From the NCBI RefSeq assembly GCF_005116575.1, contig NZ_SWCN01000001.1:248001-312000 (forward strand): 64,000 nt of DNA, in the 5' to 3' direction. The notes under the pieces are model-generated. The model saw only the letters and a program-made list of their open reading frames with translations. It did no database searches and was not told where the DNA came from. Made by a program: the position numbers and the translations under genes. Shown here in pieces: positions 18,225 through 27,568 of this stretch. This stretch comes from Desulforhopalus sp. IMCC35007. Lineage in GTDB: Bacteria; Desulfobacterota; Desulfobulbia; Desulfobulbales; Desulfocapsaceae. Numbering within the stretch: position 1 is the first letter of the stretch; each line of letters starts with the position of its first letter.

Positions 18225-19971
18225 AGGTAGAGACAAAGAGTTCAGGATTCCAAAAGTCAGTTACTTGGATTTTAAACACACGGAGATGGATCGTGTCTTA
18301 ACGATGCTGTTTCCCCGACTGAAATATGATGGTTATGGAAGTCGGCGCCCTCCGCGAGGTAAAGACCTTTCTATTGATGAATTTTTAGAGGATTTTCTCG
18401 ACCATCCGGAGTGGTTTTCTGGATTTGGGCAACATCCTGATATCATTCGTAAGTGGATCGAAACCGATCTCATGGATCTGGTGAACCGCGGCAAGGCCAA
18501 TCAGGCCGTTGCGGCACCGCGACCGTTGCACGGCAACACATACAAATTCCGCAATGCCAAGCACACTCGCGACTATGGCGCTGCTGAACATATTTATTGG
18601 ATGCTGTTCTACGCCCGCAAGGGTAAGGGGCAAGCAGCCCGTGATGCATTGAGGCGATTCTTTTTCCCCGGCATTGACCTGGTCACCGACCGCTACGATC
18701 CCAGCGCATCCGTGGACGTGGAGACCCAGGCAATCTTGCGGTTGGATCACCAGGTTACTCAGGACATGAAGGACTCCAAGGAGCCTGCTCGGTTCCATCC
18801 GCTATGTATCGGCCAGGCCGATATTATGGCTGACGATATTCTGCGCCTGCTGGCCTATGAGCCTTATATTCCTCGCTCGGTGCTGGTGGATTACCTGAAG
18901 ACGCTGTTGGCCTTCCACCTGGCGTTGTATCACCTGAAACTGCTGCAGATACTGCCCAAGCTGGTCAAGCAGCGCTCCGGCAATGACCTCTGCGAGATCA
19001 AGGAATGTCCTATCAACCCCGGACTCGACAATGCGCTCGAGGGATGTCCTTTTCGGAACTCGCTGGTTGTGGACATGGGTGATGTGAATAATCCCCACAT
19101 GGCTGAGCTGGCACGAAAATCCACTGACCGCATGTACCGTCAGATACCCGCTTTTGTGCAGGCAAACTTCGTCGTGAAAAAACTTGATGAGATGGCGGAA
19201 TACCTGTGCAAGAAAACCGGCAAGCTCGCGCCCCCAGCAAGCGGGGTGTTCTCGATCGGCGATCTGGTTTCGCTGTTGAAACTAGAACACGATGCTGATC
19301 GACAAGCCTACTTCAAATTTCGCCTGGCCAGCCTGATTGAAGAATCGACGGCGGGCAATGAGGATGTGGATCCGGAGATCCGGGGAGTGACCTCAATGGG
19401 ATTGGAAGAGTTCGAATCGTTCATCGAGATACTGATGGCTTACCGGGGTAAGTATCACCGGCAGTACATCACCGAATGTTTGGATTCCCTTCTCCTGAAA
19501 AATAAAGAAAACGGCTTGTTAGCGCAGCCGCGCGCGAAAGGCAGCCCGCGCCGTTTTGTCCTGGGCAGCAAACTACTCGAAGTGCTCTTACAGGTAGCTG
19601 TCCTCACCCAGACCGGTGGGCGTTTTGTAACCCGTGAAGTCAGGATTGAAGAGCTGTTGGCCTTCTTGAGAAATCGCTATGGCCTTCACATCGACCGCCT
19701 CCCAGAGGGCAGCCAAATTAATAGCAGCATCCTTGACAAACGGGCGCTTCGCCTGAACCTTGAGGCGTTTAAGCGCCGTCTGCGTGAAATTGGCTTCTAT
19801 GAGGATCTGTCGGACGCCTACGTGACCCAAAAGGTATCACCGCGCTATGCAATTGATTCGCGCCATCCCGGACGCTCACCCCTGCGGGGCGATCTTCGAT
19901 CGTCCCAATCGGCATCCATGCCAAATGGTGAGATATGTAATGGAAAAGATAAAAACGGGAGGCACGCATGA
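18214..19971 (+). CDS. Defence-operon protein of unknown family (585 aa)
   Basis: The frame is open from 18154, but ATG 18214 has a good AAGGAG site 9 bases away and gives the 11-base overlap typical of this operon. The protein is soluble, mostly helical and basic. Residues 260-280 hold a Cys motif (CEIKECP, then C at 278) that could bind a metal. The C-terminal region from about 450 looks like a winged helix (KLLEVLLQVAVLTQTGG, LLAFLRNRYG). I recognise no known domain. It sits between the kinase gene and the HerA-like gene, with which it overlaps by 4 bases (ATGA), so it is very likely an obligate partner of both. Confidence 0.75.
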   Translation: MSIKGRDKEFRIPKVSYLDFKHTEMDRVLTMLFPRLKYDGYGSRRPPRGKDLSIDEFLEDFLDHPEWFSGFGQHPDIIRKWIETDLMDLVNRGKANQAVAAPRPLHGNTYKFRNAKHTRDYGAAEHIYWMLFYARKGKGQAARDALRRFFFPGIDLVTDRYDPSASVDVETQAILRLDHQVTQDMKDSKEPARFHPLCIGQADIMADDILRLLAYEPYIPRSVLVDYLKTLLAFHLALYHLKLLQILPKLVKQRSGNDLCEIKECPINPGLDNALEGCPFRNSLVVDMGDVNNPHMAELARKSTDRMYRQIPAFVQANFVVKKLDEMAEYLCKKTGKLAPPASGVFSIGDLVSLLKLEHDADRQAYFKFRLASLIEESTAGNEDVDPEIRGVTSMGLEEFESFIEILMAYRGKYHRQYITECLDSLLLKNKENGLLAQPRAKGSPRRFVLGSKLLEVLLQVAVLTQTGGRFVTREVRIEELLAFLRNRYGLHIDRLPEGSQINSSILDKRALRLNLEAFKRRLREIGFYEDLSDAYVTQKVSPRYAIDSRHPGRSPLRGDLRSSQSASMPNGEICNGKDKNGRHA

Positions 19972-22900
19972 GTAACGCGTTCACCAAGCTATCCCAAGAC
20001 AAACTGAACGCGGCAGTTGCTGATTTACTCTGCCCACGCATCGAAGCGATTCTCTGTGATCGCGGCCCGGGCCACTGTATGCGGGTCACCGACCTCGATG
20101 ATGAGGTTATGGAATCGGTTTGTAAAGAGCTTCGCCGAACCCGTCCTGATGGCAACATCTTTATCCTGGGCAGCCACGATCAGGAAGATCTGCCTTATAG
20201 GGTCACATCCACCAAACTGGTCGAACTACGAAACCCTGATGCGAATGGTAAGCTGCGCCAACCGCTGTTGGTCTTTATTCCTACTTCACTGCGAACCAGC
20301 GCCGAAGATTCGTTTGGCGTGGCCACCTTTGAAGAGATTGCCTTCACTGGGATCTATGAAGATCTGATCGTTTCCCTCATTGATCGACTGCCTGCCACTT
20401 TGATTGGTCATGTTCGTAATCTTTTCGGAATCCTTTCAGAAGAGAAATGGCTGTTTGCTGATGATGTTGCCCGTGTGCGATATCTGCTGACTGCACTTTC
20501 GAATGGCATTGATGGCGAGACCCTGGGGGCCAGTCTGTATGAGTTGATACTGATCCCGGATTTCAAACTCTTTGCTGACCCCGGAATAGTTAATGGGAAG
20601 ATCATGCGAAACCTGAATAGCGTCCGTAACCTTATGATTTCGCACAAATCAGTCCGCGGACGAATCGCCGAACTTTGCCTGAATGACAAGGCTATCGAAT
20701 TCTGTCTATGCGCTTTTTTTGAGAAATATGAAGTTCAGGAGCCAGAGGTTTGGACACCGGCCATCGCTATAGAGAAGAGTTGGTGGACTATCTCTTTTGA
20801 TAAGTGGAAATTTCAGGAAGAGCTTTCTTTAGATAAAGTCCTGTTGACTGTAATGGAAACCGATCTGCCCATGGTGCTGGAGGATGAAACCGACAACCAG
20901 CTGACTGGACTCATGGGGCAGCAGGTACTGGTGCCCAACGACCGTCGGAAGATGAACGTAGTCTTTGCAGTCAATCCACATCCGAACAAGGTCAGCGGCC
21001 TTGACCATTTTACGGTGCAGATCATTTCGCAGAATGACGGACCTGTTGGCAAGTCCAAGAAGGTCAAACCCTGGGCACTTAACCGCCTGCAATGCACAAC
21101 CAACCTCGCCAAGCTCAACAAATTCGAGTTTGAAGAAGGGTGGCATTTTATAAGGGTTCTTCCCTGGACGGCTGACGGAGATCCAATACCCCTGGAATCA
21201 GATTCCGGGTCGGAAACGGCCAAGCACACCTATGAGAGCGAGCCGTTCTATGTTCTTCCGGGTGGAAATTTAGAGGAAGACCCACCACAGCGGGCAATAC
21301 CGATAGAGCAAAGTCTCGAACATGCCTTTTTTCGGTTGCAGCTCACGGCGCTCGGCGATGAACGTGATCCTGCGGATGTTGCTGTGACCGGTGTCTCGTG
21401 GGCTGAAGGTGGGCGTTCGAAAAAGGCATCCCGCCAGGAAATCCTGTTGGCAAAGTTCGGACGAGAAGGCGCAGTTCAGATCCCACTGTCGCGAATGCTG
21501 AAAACCATCGAACAAAGGATACTGTCCGAGCCTAAACATCTCTCGGGATGGCGGATGCAAATCAATTTGGATACGGCAGAAATCCCTTCAGAGACTGGCC
21601 TGGTTCTTCCGTCATCGGCGGCTATGGCGTCTTTCCTTGCTACTCGCGAAGAATTATTTGCTATTGTTCGCAAGGATACCGCTGAACTGATCATGCAGGG
21701 ACTCTCCTTTCGGGATGCCCAGAAGGAATGTCTGGCTTACGCAGAGGCCTATCTTGATCTGGTTCGCAGACTCATGCGGCAAGCCGAAACGACCTCGGGC
21801 GCTGAGCGGCAACAGCATTTACAAGCCCTGCGTAATGTCCTGGCCATCGATTCCATTCATGTTGTTTTGACCGATTTCCGTGGAAGGCATCGCGAGGCAG
21901 TACTGGTTTCGCCAACGCATCCGCTCCGTGCATTGTGGCTGGCAAGTTGGGTGGAACTTGGTAAGGACTGGATCGAAAAGATTAAGTCTGGTGGAAAAGA
22001 TCATATTCCCCAGGTCCGGTCGGCGCTTTTAGACGGGTTGGTCCCCTCAGCTTATCCGGTAGCCATTCCCGTCGAAGATGGACGCATTTTTACTCCTGTC
22101 GAGAACCTGAATCCATTTTGGGCGCTTTACGCTCCCACCACGGAAGGAAATTCTCGAGGTCTGATGGCTGAGATCTGCTCCGCGCTCGGTTTGAACGAGC
22201 CCTCCGCTGCAGGCTTTGACATTTCCGGCAAGGTGATCGCAGACAAAATAGAGCGTTACCTGTCTCAGCATCCTTACGTCCGCGAATTGTCCTTGAACAT
22301 CTTTAACCCTGGGGCTGGTGCCGTGATCGCAGATGCTTTGCTAACCTTACAGCAGAAGCATCTGCACGCTGACTTGCGCTATGACATTCGCCTGTTCTCT
22401 TCGGATCCGGACTCCCCTGTTTTGGGGGAATCTTTAGAGTTGATGGTTCGCCCGGGAGGAACAATTAATGAGGCTGCAGATGCCTTTGCAATCTCTACCG
22501 GCAGCCATCTCTTTTCAAAGTTGAATCTGGCTAAACATGCGTTGTCAGAGTTTCATACCAACGCCAAGGAATATCCAGCGCACATCAGTGTTCTGCTGGA
22601 TGTTTTCCCAGCGGCGGAGCTATCCATCGCAGAGAAACCTCTGGGGATGACTCCTCTGCATGGGTTGGTGCAAGATTTTGATACCGAGTTTATAGATGAT
22701 GAATCAGGAACGTACTGGAACAAGTGCCCGGTTGTGGGTTATTCTTTCAATTCGGATTCCCAATCTGCCTGCTTTGATCTTCTTTCTTCTATAAGCCGTC
22801 ACCTGTGCTTTGCGATATCTTCGGTGGCCACATCGGGAGCTAGCTTCAAGGCCGTGCCGGTTGTGACACTTGGACTGGACGTCGCACAACGTGAATTGAT

Positions 22901-25433
22901 CTATGAGGTTCACCAGGTCAGCGATTGGGTGTTCACCATTGACAGGAATATGGGGATTGAGTTTTTCGATCATGGTGGGAGGAAGAACAGGCCAGATTAT
23001 CTGATTGATTATGTTCCAGGAGCCAGCTCACAGGCCACCCACAATCTGATTATATCTTCGAGATCAAGTGACGAGCTCAAGGCCATGTTAAAGCCGGTCC
23101 TTTTACGTCATGGGTTGTCAGCGGACGGTGAGCAGTCCGTACAAATACTAGCCCATCTGCGTTCTCTCTCCGGCCAACTTGCTTTGAAACTGATTTCCGC
23201 TTCTACACAGCAAGATGAGGCACTTGGTTTGGCTTTGGCCAGATTGTACCTTGAATACCAGGGTGCCTTGAATAATCAGATTATTGTTCCCTTAGATGCA
23301 CATACGGATCTTTACCGGTCCAGCGGAGGTGCTGAGGAGTTGAGTGACGCCGTCAGCCTTCAACGCACCGATCTGGCACTATTCGATCTCGACTTAGCTG
23401 AAAGAACCGTCACCTGCAATCTGGTAGAGGTCAAATGTTATCAGCAGAATATGACTTTCGCTGATTTCAATAGGCTCAAGCAAGATATCTCTTCTCAGAT
23501 CAATCAAAGTGAGCGAATTCTCCAGCGGCACTTTGACCCGGCACTTAAAAAACCGGATCGGCCGGACAGACCGCTAAAGAGCCGAGATTTTTCCCAAATT
23601 CTCCGTTTTTACCTTGAGCGATCTCTGCGTTATGGAATTTTTGATGTATTGGCTGCACAAGAAGCGCGAGGCCTATTGGAGTCTATCGAGAAAGGCTATT
23701 CACTTCAGTTTAGGCGTTGCGCGCTGATCTTTGATTTTTACAAAAACGGTACTGAGGCCCCTGATAATGAGGTTGGCATTGAATTCCATCGCATCGGCAA
23801 GGATCTCATTCATGCTTTATTGGATAATTGCCACAGACCAGTTTTTGCTGAGAATGAAGAAGAGCCTGCGACCCATTCTCTCAGTGAGCAGTTCATTCCG
23901 AGTGTTCCCAAGCTCGCAAAAGCAGGTTTTCTCCCACCCAAGCGGGAACGGTCTACGTCATGGACCGTGGATGGCCTGTGGGATGATCGCGTAGAAGATA
24001 TAAAGAAAGTTCCTGAAGCCAAAGCTGCAGGTGAAATGCCACCAATGGCTGATAACTTAAAATCTGATAAGCAGGTTGAGTCGGATACTGCTGTGCAGAA
24101 GGCGAAGGTTTTGACTCGTCCAGCGGAAGATAAAGGAGAGGGTCAGCAAGTTGCAGTTGTAGGATCAGAGACACTGGCTGTGATCGAAGATAAAAAACCT
24201 AAAGAGGCCGTGACGACACAGGTCTCAGTCGGCGATGTCAGCTACGACATCATGCTTGGCGTTAATGGCGATTCGCCACAGTACGGATTACTTGGAGAAG
24301 CATCCGGAAGAAAGATCGCCCTGGACCTCAATCATACCCACACCATCAGCCTTTTTGGTGTTCAAGGGGGTGGCAAAAGCTACACATTGGGAACAGTGAT
24401 TGAGATGTCTTTGATGCCGATTGAACATATCAATGTACTTCCAAGTCCGTTGGCCACCGTAATTTTCCACTATAGTCCGACTCAGGACTACGCGCCTGAG
24501 TTTACATCTATGATTCAGCCGAACACGGTCGATGAAGAGATTCGCATTCTGCGTGAGCGATATAAAGCAAATCCGGTAGCGTTGAAAGATGTGATGATAC
24601 TAACTCCCTCCAACAAGGTTTCCGAGAGAAGAGCAGAATACCCTGACATTGAAGTCCGGTCTATTGCATTCTCAGCGTCTGAACTGAAGGCCGCCCACTG
24701 GAAATTCCTGATGGGAGCGATCGGCAGCCAGAGCATGTACATGCGGCAGATCAATCTCATCATGCGAGGCCTTAGAGACAATCTGACGTTAGATGCCATT
24801 CGTGACGGGATCACAAATTCTAGTCTATCTGATCACCTGAAGGATCTGGCCCAGACACGCCTGCTTTTCGCGAGCGAGTATGTTGATGACAGCCAACATC
24901 TTCAGGATTTGATTCGCCCGGGACGGTTGATCATCGTCGATTTGCGAGATGAATTTATTGAAAAAGACGAGGCTCTCGGACTGTTTGTGGTGATGTTGCA
25001 AATCTTTTCCGAGGCAACCTACCTCGGTAAGGCATTCAACAAGCTGGTAGTGTTTGACGAGGCACACAAATATATTGAGAACGATGACCTTGTGTCCGGC
25101 CTGGTAGAGGTTGTTCGCGAGATGCGACACAAAGGGACCAGCATTATGGTAGCCTCCCAAGATCCGCCGTCAGTTCCGGTTTCATTGATCGAACTGTCAT
25201 CACAGATCATCATGCATAAGTTTAACTCTCCGGCCTGGCTCAAGCATATCCAAAAAGCCAATGCCGCCCTCGGAGACTTGACTTCCGAAAAAATGAATCA
25301 TCTCGGCACAGGCGAAGCCTATGTCTGGTCGAGCAAGGCCTCGGACGATTCTTTCACTCGGGGGGCTGTAAAGATCAAGTGCCGTCCTCGTATTACTCAG
25401 CATGGCGGGAGTACTAAAACTGCTGTGAAATAA
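19968..25433 (+). CDS. Giant HerA-like ATPase with internal nuclease-like motif (1821 aa)
   Basis: Start ATG 19968 has GGGAGG before it and overlaps the previous gene by 4 bases. Residues 1-1100 match no domain I recognise. Near 1130-1160 is a PD-(D/E)xK-like core (TDLALFDLDL, then NLVEVKCYQQ). The C-terminal 400 residues are a HerA/FtsK-type ATPase: Walker A GVQGGGKS at about 1464-1471, Walker B LVVFDEAHKY near 1693, then EVVREMRHKGTSIMVASQDP, typical of HerA-like hexamers. A charged linker lies at about 1340-1410. By analogy with nuclease-HerA pairs (Sir2-HerA, NurA-HerA), it may thread and cut DNA. It is the last gene of the operon. Confidence 0.8.
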   Translation: MSNAFTKLSQDKLNAAVADLLCPRIEAILCDRGPGHCMRVTDLDDEVMESVCKELRRTRPDGNIFILGSHDQEDLPYRVTSTKLVELRNPDANGKLRQPLLVFIPTSLRTSAEDSFGVATFEEIAFTGIYEDLIVSLIDRLPATLIGHVRNLFGILSEEKWLFADDVARVRYLLTALSNGIDGETLGASLYELILIPDFKLFADPGIVNGKIMRNLNSVRNLMISHKSVRGRIAELCLNDKAIEFCLCAFFEKYEVQEPEVWTPAIAIEKSWWTISFDKWKFQEELSLDKVLLTVMETDLPMVLEDETDNQLTGLMGQQVLVPNDRRKMNVVFAVNPHPNKVSGLDHFTVQIISQNDGPVGKSKKVKPWALNRLQCTTNLAKLNKFEFEEGWHFIRVLPWTADGDPIPLESDSGSETAKHTYESEPFYVLPGGNLEEDPPQRAIPIEQSLEHAFFRLQLTALGDERDPADVAVTGVSWAEGGRSKKASRQEILLAKFGREGAVQIPLSRMLKTIEQRILSEPKHLSGWRMQINLDTAEIPSETGLVLPSSAAMASFLATREELFAIVRKDTAELIMQGLSFRDAQKECLAYAEAYLDLVRRLMRQAETTSGAERQQHLQALRNVLAIDSIHVVLTDFRGRHREAVLVSPTHPLRALWLASWVELGKDWIEKIKSGGKDHIPQVRSALLDGLVPSAYPVAIPVEDGRIFTPVENLNPFWALYAPTTEGNSRGLMAEICSALGLNEPSAAGFDISGKVIADKIERYLSQHPYVRELSLNIFNPGAGAVIADALLTLQQKHLHADLRYDIRLFSSDPDSPVLGESLELMVRPGGTINEAADAFAISTGSHLFSKLNLAKHALSEFHTNAKEYPAHISVLLDVFPAAELSIAEKPLGMTPLHGLVQDFDTEFIDDESGTYWNKCPVVGYSFNSDSQSACFDLLSSISRHLCFAISSVATSGASFKAVPVVTLGLDVAQRELIYEVHQVSDWVFTIDRNMGIEFFDHGGRKNRPDYLIDYVPGASSQATHNLIISSRSSDELKAMLKPVLLRHGLSADGEQSVQILAHLRSLSGQLALKLISASTQQDEALGLALARLYLEYQGALNNQIIVPLDAHTDLYRSSGGAEELSDAVSLQRTDLALFDLDLAERTVTCNLVEVKCYQQNMTFADFNRLKQDISSQINQSERILQRHFDPALKKPDRPDRPLKSRDFSQILRFYLERSLRYGIFDVLAAQEARGLLESIEKGYSLQFRRCALIFDFYKNGTEAPDNEVGIEFHRIGKDLIHALLDNCHRPVFAENEEEPATHSLSEQFIPSVPKLAKAGFLPPKRERSTSWTVDGLWDDRVEDIKKVPEAKAAGEMPPMADNLKSDKQVESDTAVQKAKVLTRPAEDKGEGQQVAVVGSETLAVIEDKKPKEAVTTQVSVGDVSYDIMLGVNGDSPQYGLLGEASGRKIALDLNHTHTISLFGVQGGGKSYTLGTVIEMSLMPIEHINVLPSPLATVIFHYSPTQDYAPEFTSMIQPNTVDEEIRILRERYKANPVALKDVMILTPSNKVSERRAEYPDIEVRSIAFSASELKAAHWKFLMGAIGSQSMYMRQINLIMRGLRDNLTLDAIRDGITNSSLSDHLKDLAQTRLLFASEYVDDSQHLQDLIRPGRLIIVDLRDEFIEKDEALGLFVVMLQIFSEATYLGKAFNKLVVFDEAHKYIENDDLVSGLVEVVREMRHKGTSIMVASQDPPSVPVSLIELSSQIIMHKFNSPAWLKHIQKANAALGDLTSEKMNHLGTGEAYVWSSKASDDSFTRGAVKIKCRPRITQHGGSTKTAVK

Positions 25434-25436
25434 TGC

Positions 25437-25755
25437 GTTGTGAGCAGGGCGTAGATTTATGGACTCTTGTTGAGTGAGGCTTACTTATACTCTTAATTTA
25501 ACAAAACCATTTATCAGAATTGGATTTTTGCGGGGATAAAAGTGAATCTACCTCCACTCCACGTACTTTGGAAATAGTGTGCCACGAGGCTACACGAAAG
25601 ATGAGGGTAGGTCCCTCGGAGTCGAGCAAATAGAAAACACTAACCTGTACCTTTAGCAGACAGCCAGATCCATGGCATTTTCGAAACGACTAAGCTGTTT
25701 GAAATTGTTTATTTTTCTCAAATCTAGCGGGCGGTAGCCCTGGCTGCTGCTCTGC
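25437..25755. other. Intergenic after the defence operon, no gene seen
   Basis: About 320 bases without a supported gene. No strong terminator hairpin with a T-run was found directly after the stop of the HerA-like gene. Short frames lack start signals. Confidence 0.4.
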
Positions 25756-26361
25756 ATGACGTTGGCGATGAAAAGAGATGATATAACATTACTTGAACAG
25801 GTACTAATATGTCCGCAGTGCATAATAAGTGTGATGGGAGATCATGCCGGTGAAGGCGTTGACGCGATCTTCCATAGAAAAGTTGCCGATATAAAGCGAA
25901 CAGAAAAGACCTTCTGGGTTATAAAGTCGTCAAAAGCCCGACCCGCGCAAGTACAGTCGCTCTGCAAGAAGACACCTGCATACACTATATTCGTTGAGCC
26001 AGCGACCAGGGGTGGCGCTCGTCCTACTACAAGAGAGGACGCAGCCAAGGAGTATTCCGAAAATGGACAGGTGTGGCATCGACTCCCGGAAGGTATTGGC
26101 CCGGTCACTGGGAAGATAGATGCCAGTGCAGCAGCTCTTGTTTTTGACATGATGACGACAGTGGTCAATGGAACACTCGATCTGTGGGACTACGGAGACT
26201 TCTCAGACATACAAAAGCCTCTAAAATTCATGCTTGGTTGTTCTACGTTTTGTGCCATCCGAAAGAAAATGACACCACATCCCGAACGAATGATATCGCG
26301 CTATCGTGGAATTCTCGCAGTAGCGCGACTCGCGGAACCTTACTGTGTGTGGCTTCGATGA
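25756..26361 (+). CDS. Hypothetical protein (201 aa)
   Basis: An open frame of 201 residues. ATG 25756 and ATG 25768 are both possible starts and neither has a clear ribosome binding site. The protein is mixed alpha/beta, with a CPQC motif at about residues 19-22 and the segments TFWVIKSSKA, AYTIFVEPATRGG and LPEGIGPVTGKIDASAAALVF. These do not look like shadow translation, and no larger frame covers the region. I recognise no family. It lies between the defence operon and an HTH-HEPN-like gene, so it is island cargo. Confidence 0.5.
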   Translation: MTLAMKRDDITLLEQVLICPQCIISVMGDHAGEGVDAIFHRKVADIKRTEKTFWVIKSSKARPAQVQSLCKKTPAYTIFVEPATRGGARPTTREDAAKEYSENGQVWHRLPEGIGPVTGKIDASAAALVFDMMTTVVNGTLDLWDYGDFSDIQKPLKFMLGCSTFCAIRKKMTPHPERMISRYRGILAVARLAEPYCVWLR

Positions 26362-26365
26362 ATCG

Positions 26366-26380
26366 CTAACGAGTCGTTAG
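26366..26380. promoter_or_regulatory. Perfect 7-bp-arm palindrome before the HTH gene
   Basis: CTAACGAGTCGTTAG has arms of 7 bases around a central G. It lies 5 bases after the stop of the 201-aa gene and 60 bases before the TTG start of the HTH-HEPN-like gene, a plausible operator for the product of that gene. No T-run follows, so a terminator is unlikely. Confidence 0.4.
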
Positions 26381-26440
26381 AAGCCAATCACTGGGAAACC
26401 CGGTTCTGCCTGAACTCTTTGTTGAAACTGGAGACTGACA

Positions 26441-27229
26441 TTGCCAAACTATGAGATGATATTCGGCGTTTCTGAAGCAGCCCGTCTTATCGATGTAGAT
26501 AGAGACCTTATCAAGAAATGGGCTTATCTCTTTCGTGATTACTTAAAAGCTCCAGCTAACCCGCCGAAAGGAACTCCTCGCCAATTCTGCGCTGATGATT
26601 TGCGCGTACTCGCATACGTTTCCATATATTGGGAAGATGATCCCGATATTGAAGCAATAAGATGCGGCCTTGATAGCGAAGATCATTTTGAAGACCTATA
26701 CAATAACTTTATGACCACAGTTACGCCTCTCTTTAGAGACCCCCCTGAAGAGCTTGATGAAAATTGGCGGCACGGAACCATCATCGGTGGCTGGGCGGAT
26801 TTTGGAGATACGTTTGCTCTTGCTGATTCATACAAGCTTGCCGGGGATATGCTTGTTGACGCAGCTCTTTCCAGGGACGAAGCCTTTGAGTTTATATGCC
26901 CTGTCATCTATAATTACAGACATGCTACGGAACTCTACATGAAAGCTACTGTTCCATTGAGAAAAAAGAACCATAACTTGCTATTGTTATTACAGGGATT
27001 CAAAGAGTTGCTAAAATCGGAATTTAACACCCAGCTTCCTGGCTGGTTCGAAAACGCTATTCTGGCCTTCAATGACTTCGACCCTAACGAGACTACCTTC
27101 AGATACGGTGGTTTTACCGGTTTTTCTCAATGCGGAGAAGTATGGGTCGATATAGTGCACATGAAGTCTTTAATGGGATGGCTGGCTGAATCATTTCAGA
27201 ATATCAGGCGACACCGAGGGATGATTTAA
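26441..27229 (+). CDS. HTH protein with HEPN-like C-terminal domain
   Basis: The start is TTG 26441, supported by GGAG 7 bases upstream; no ATG fits better. Residues 5-60 resemble a MerR-like HTH (MIFGVSEAARLIDVDRDLIK, then RQFCADDLRVLAYV). Residues 150-200 match a recurrent HEPN-like pattern: an aromatic strand, YRHATELYMKA (R160, H161) and then HNLLLLL (H178). Proteins carrying this LYRHAxELYLKA pattern occur in defence and toxin contexts, and R-x4-6-H motifs in HEPN domains can be RNase sites, though here the spacing is not the canonical one. The combination in one protein is unusual. It is followed 40 bases later by an HNH gene. Confidence 0.65.
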   Translation: MPNYEMIFGVSEAARLIDVDRDLIKKWAYLFRDYLKAPANPPKGTPRQFCADDLRVLAYVSIYWEDDPDIEAIRCGLDSEDHFEDLYNNFMTTVTPLFRDPPEELDENWRHGTIIGGWADFGDTFALADSYKLAGDMLVDAALSRDEAFEFICPVIYNYRHATELYMKATVPLRKKNHNLLLLLQGFKELLKSEFNTQLPGWFENAILAFNDFDPNETTFRYGGFTGFSQCGEVWVDIVHMKSLMGWLAESFQNIRRHRGMI

Positions 27230-27269
27230 CCACAACACGCACCGGCTCGGCAGTGTGAGATGGCATAAA

Positions 27270-27494
27270 ATGAATAATTGGAATATCCCTGATTGGTTAG
27301 AACGAGAGGTCAAGGGCCGAGATAGTAGTTGCGTCTACTGTGGTATTGAATTTGGGTCCTCCAAGGAGACGAGAAAGTCGAAAGTGACCTGGGAACACAT
27401 CGTTAACGACGCCAGAATAATTAATCAGGAAAACATCGCTAGATGCTGCGTTTCTTGCAATTCGAGTAAAGGCAACAAGGAACTATCCGAATGA
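27270..27494 (+). CDS. Small HNH endonuclease-like protein
   Basis: A 74-residue protein from ATG 27270; an in-frame GTG at 27255 is possible. It has the complete HNH layout: CVYC at about residues 20-23, TWEHIVN (the catalytic His), then ARCCVSCNSSKGNKEL, the C..CN..KG pattern. Such minimal HNH proteins are nicking or double-strand nucleases in phages and islands. It lies 40 bases after the HTH-HEPN-like gene, and the two may be one unit. The ribosome binding site is weak. Confidence 0.75.
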   Translation: MNNWNIPDWLEREVKGRDSSCVYCGIEFGSSKETRKSKVTWEHIVNDARIINQENIARCCVSCNSSKGNKELSE

Positions 27495-27534
27495 CTAGAA
27501 TTCGATTATTGCAAGAAACGCGGAGTTCATGCAT

Positions 27535-27568
27535 CTATACATTTGTATAGCACAATATACATACAAAT
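27535..27568. repeat. Inverted repeats next to the partition operon, candidate centromere/operator
   Basis: CTATACATTTGTATAG (27535-27550) is a 6-bp-arm palindrome. It overlaps a second inverted repeat, ATTTGTAT (27541-27548) with ATACAAAT (27561-27568). The 14-mer TTTGTATAGCACAA at 27542-27555 recurs exactly on the other side of the operon. The site directly abuts the stop codon of the small partition gene. Confidence 0.5.
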
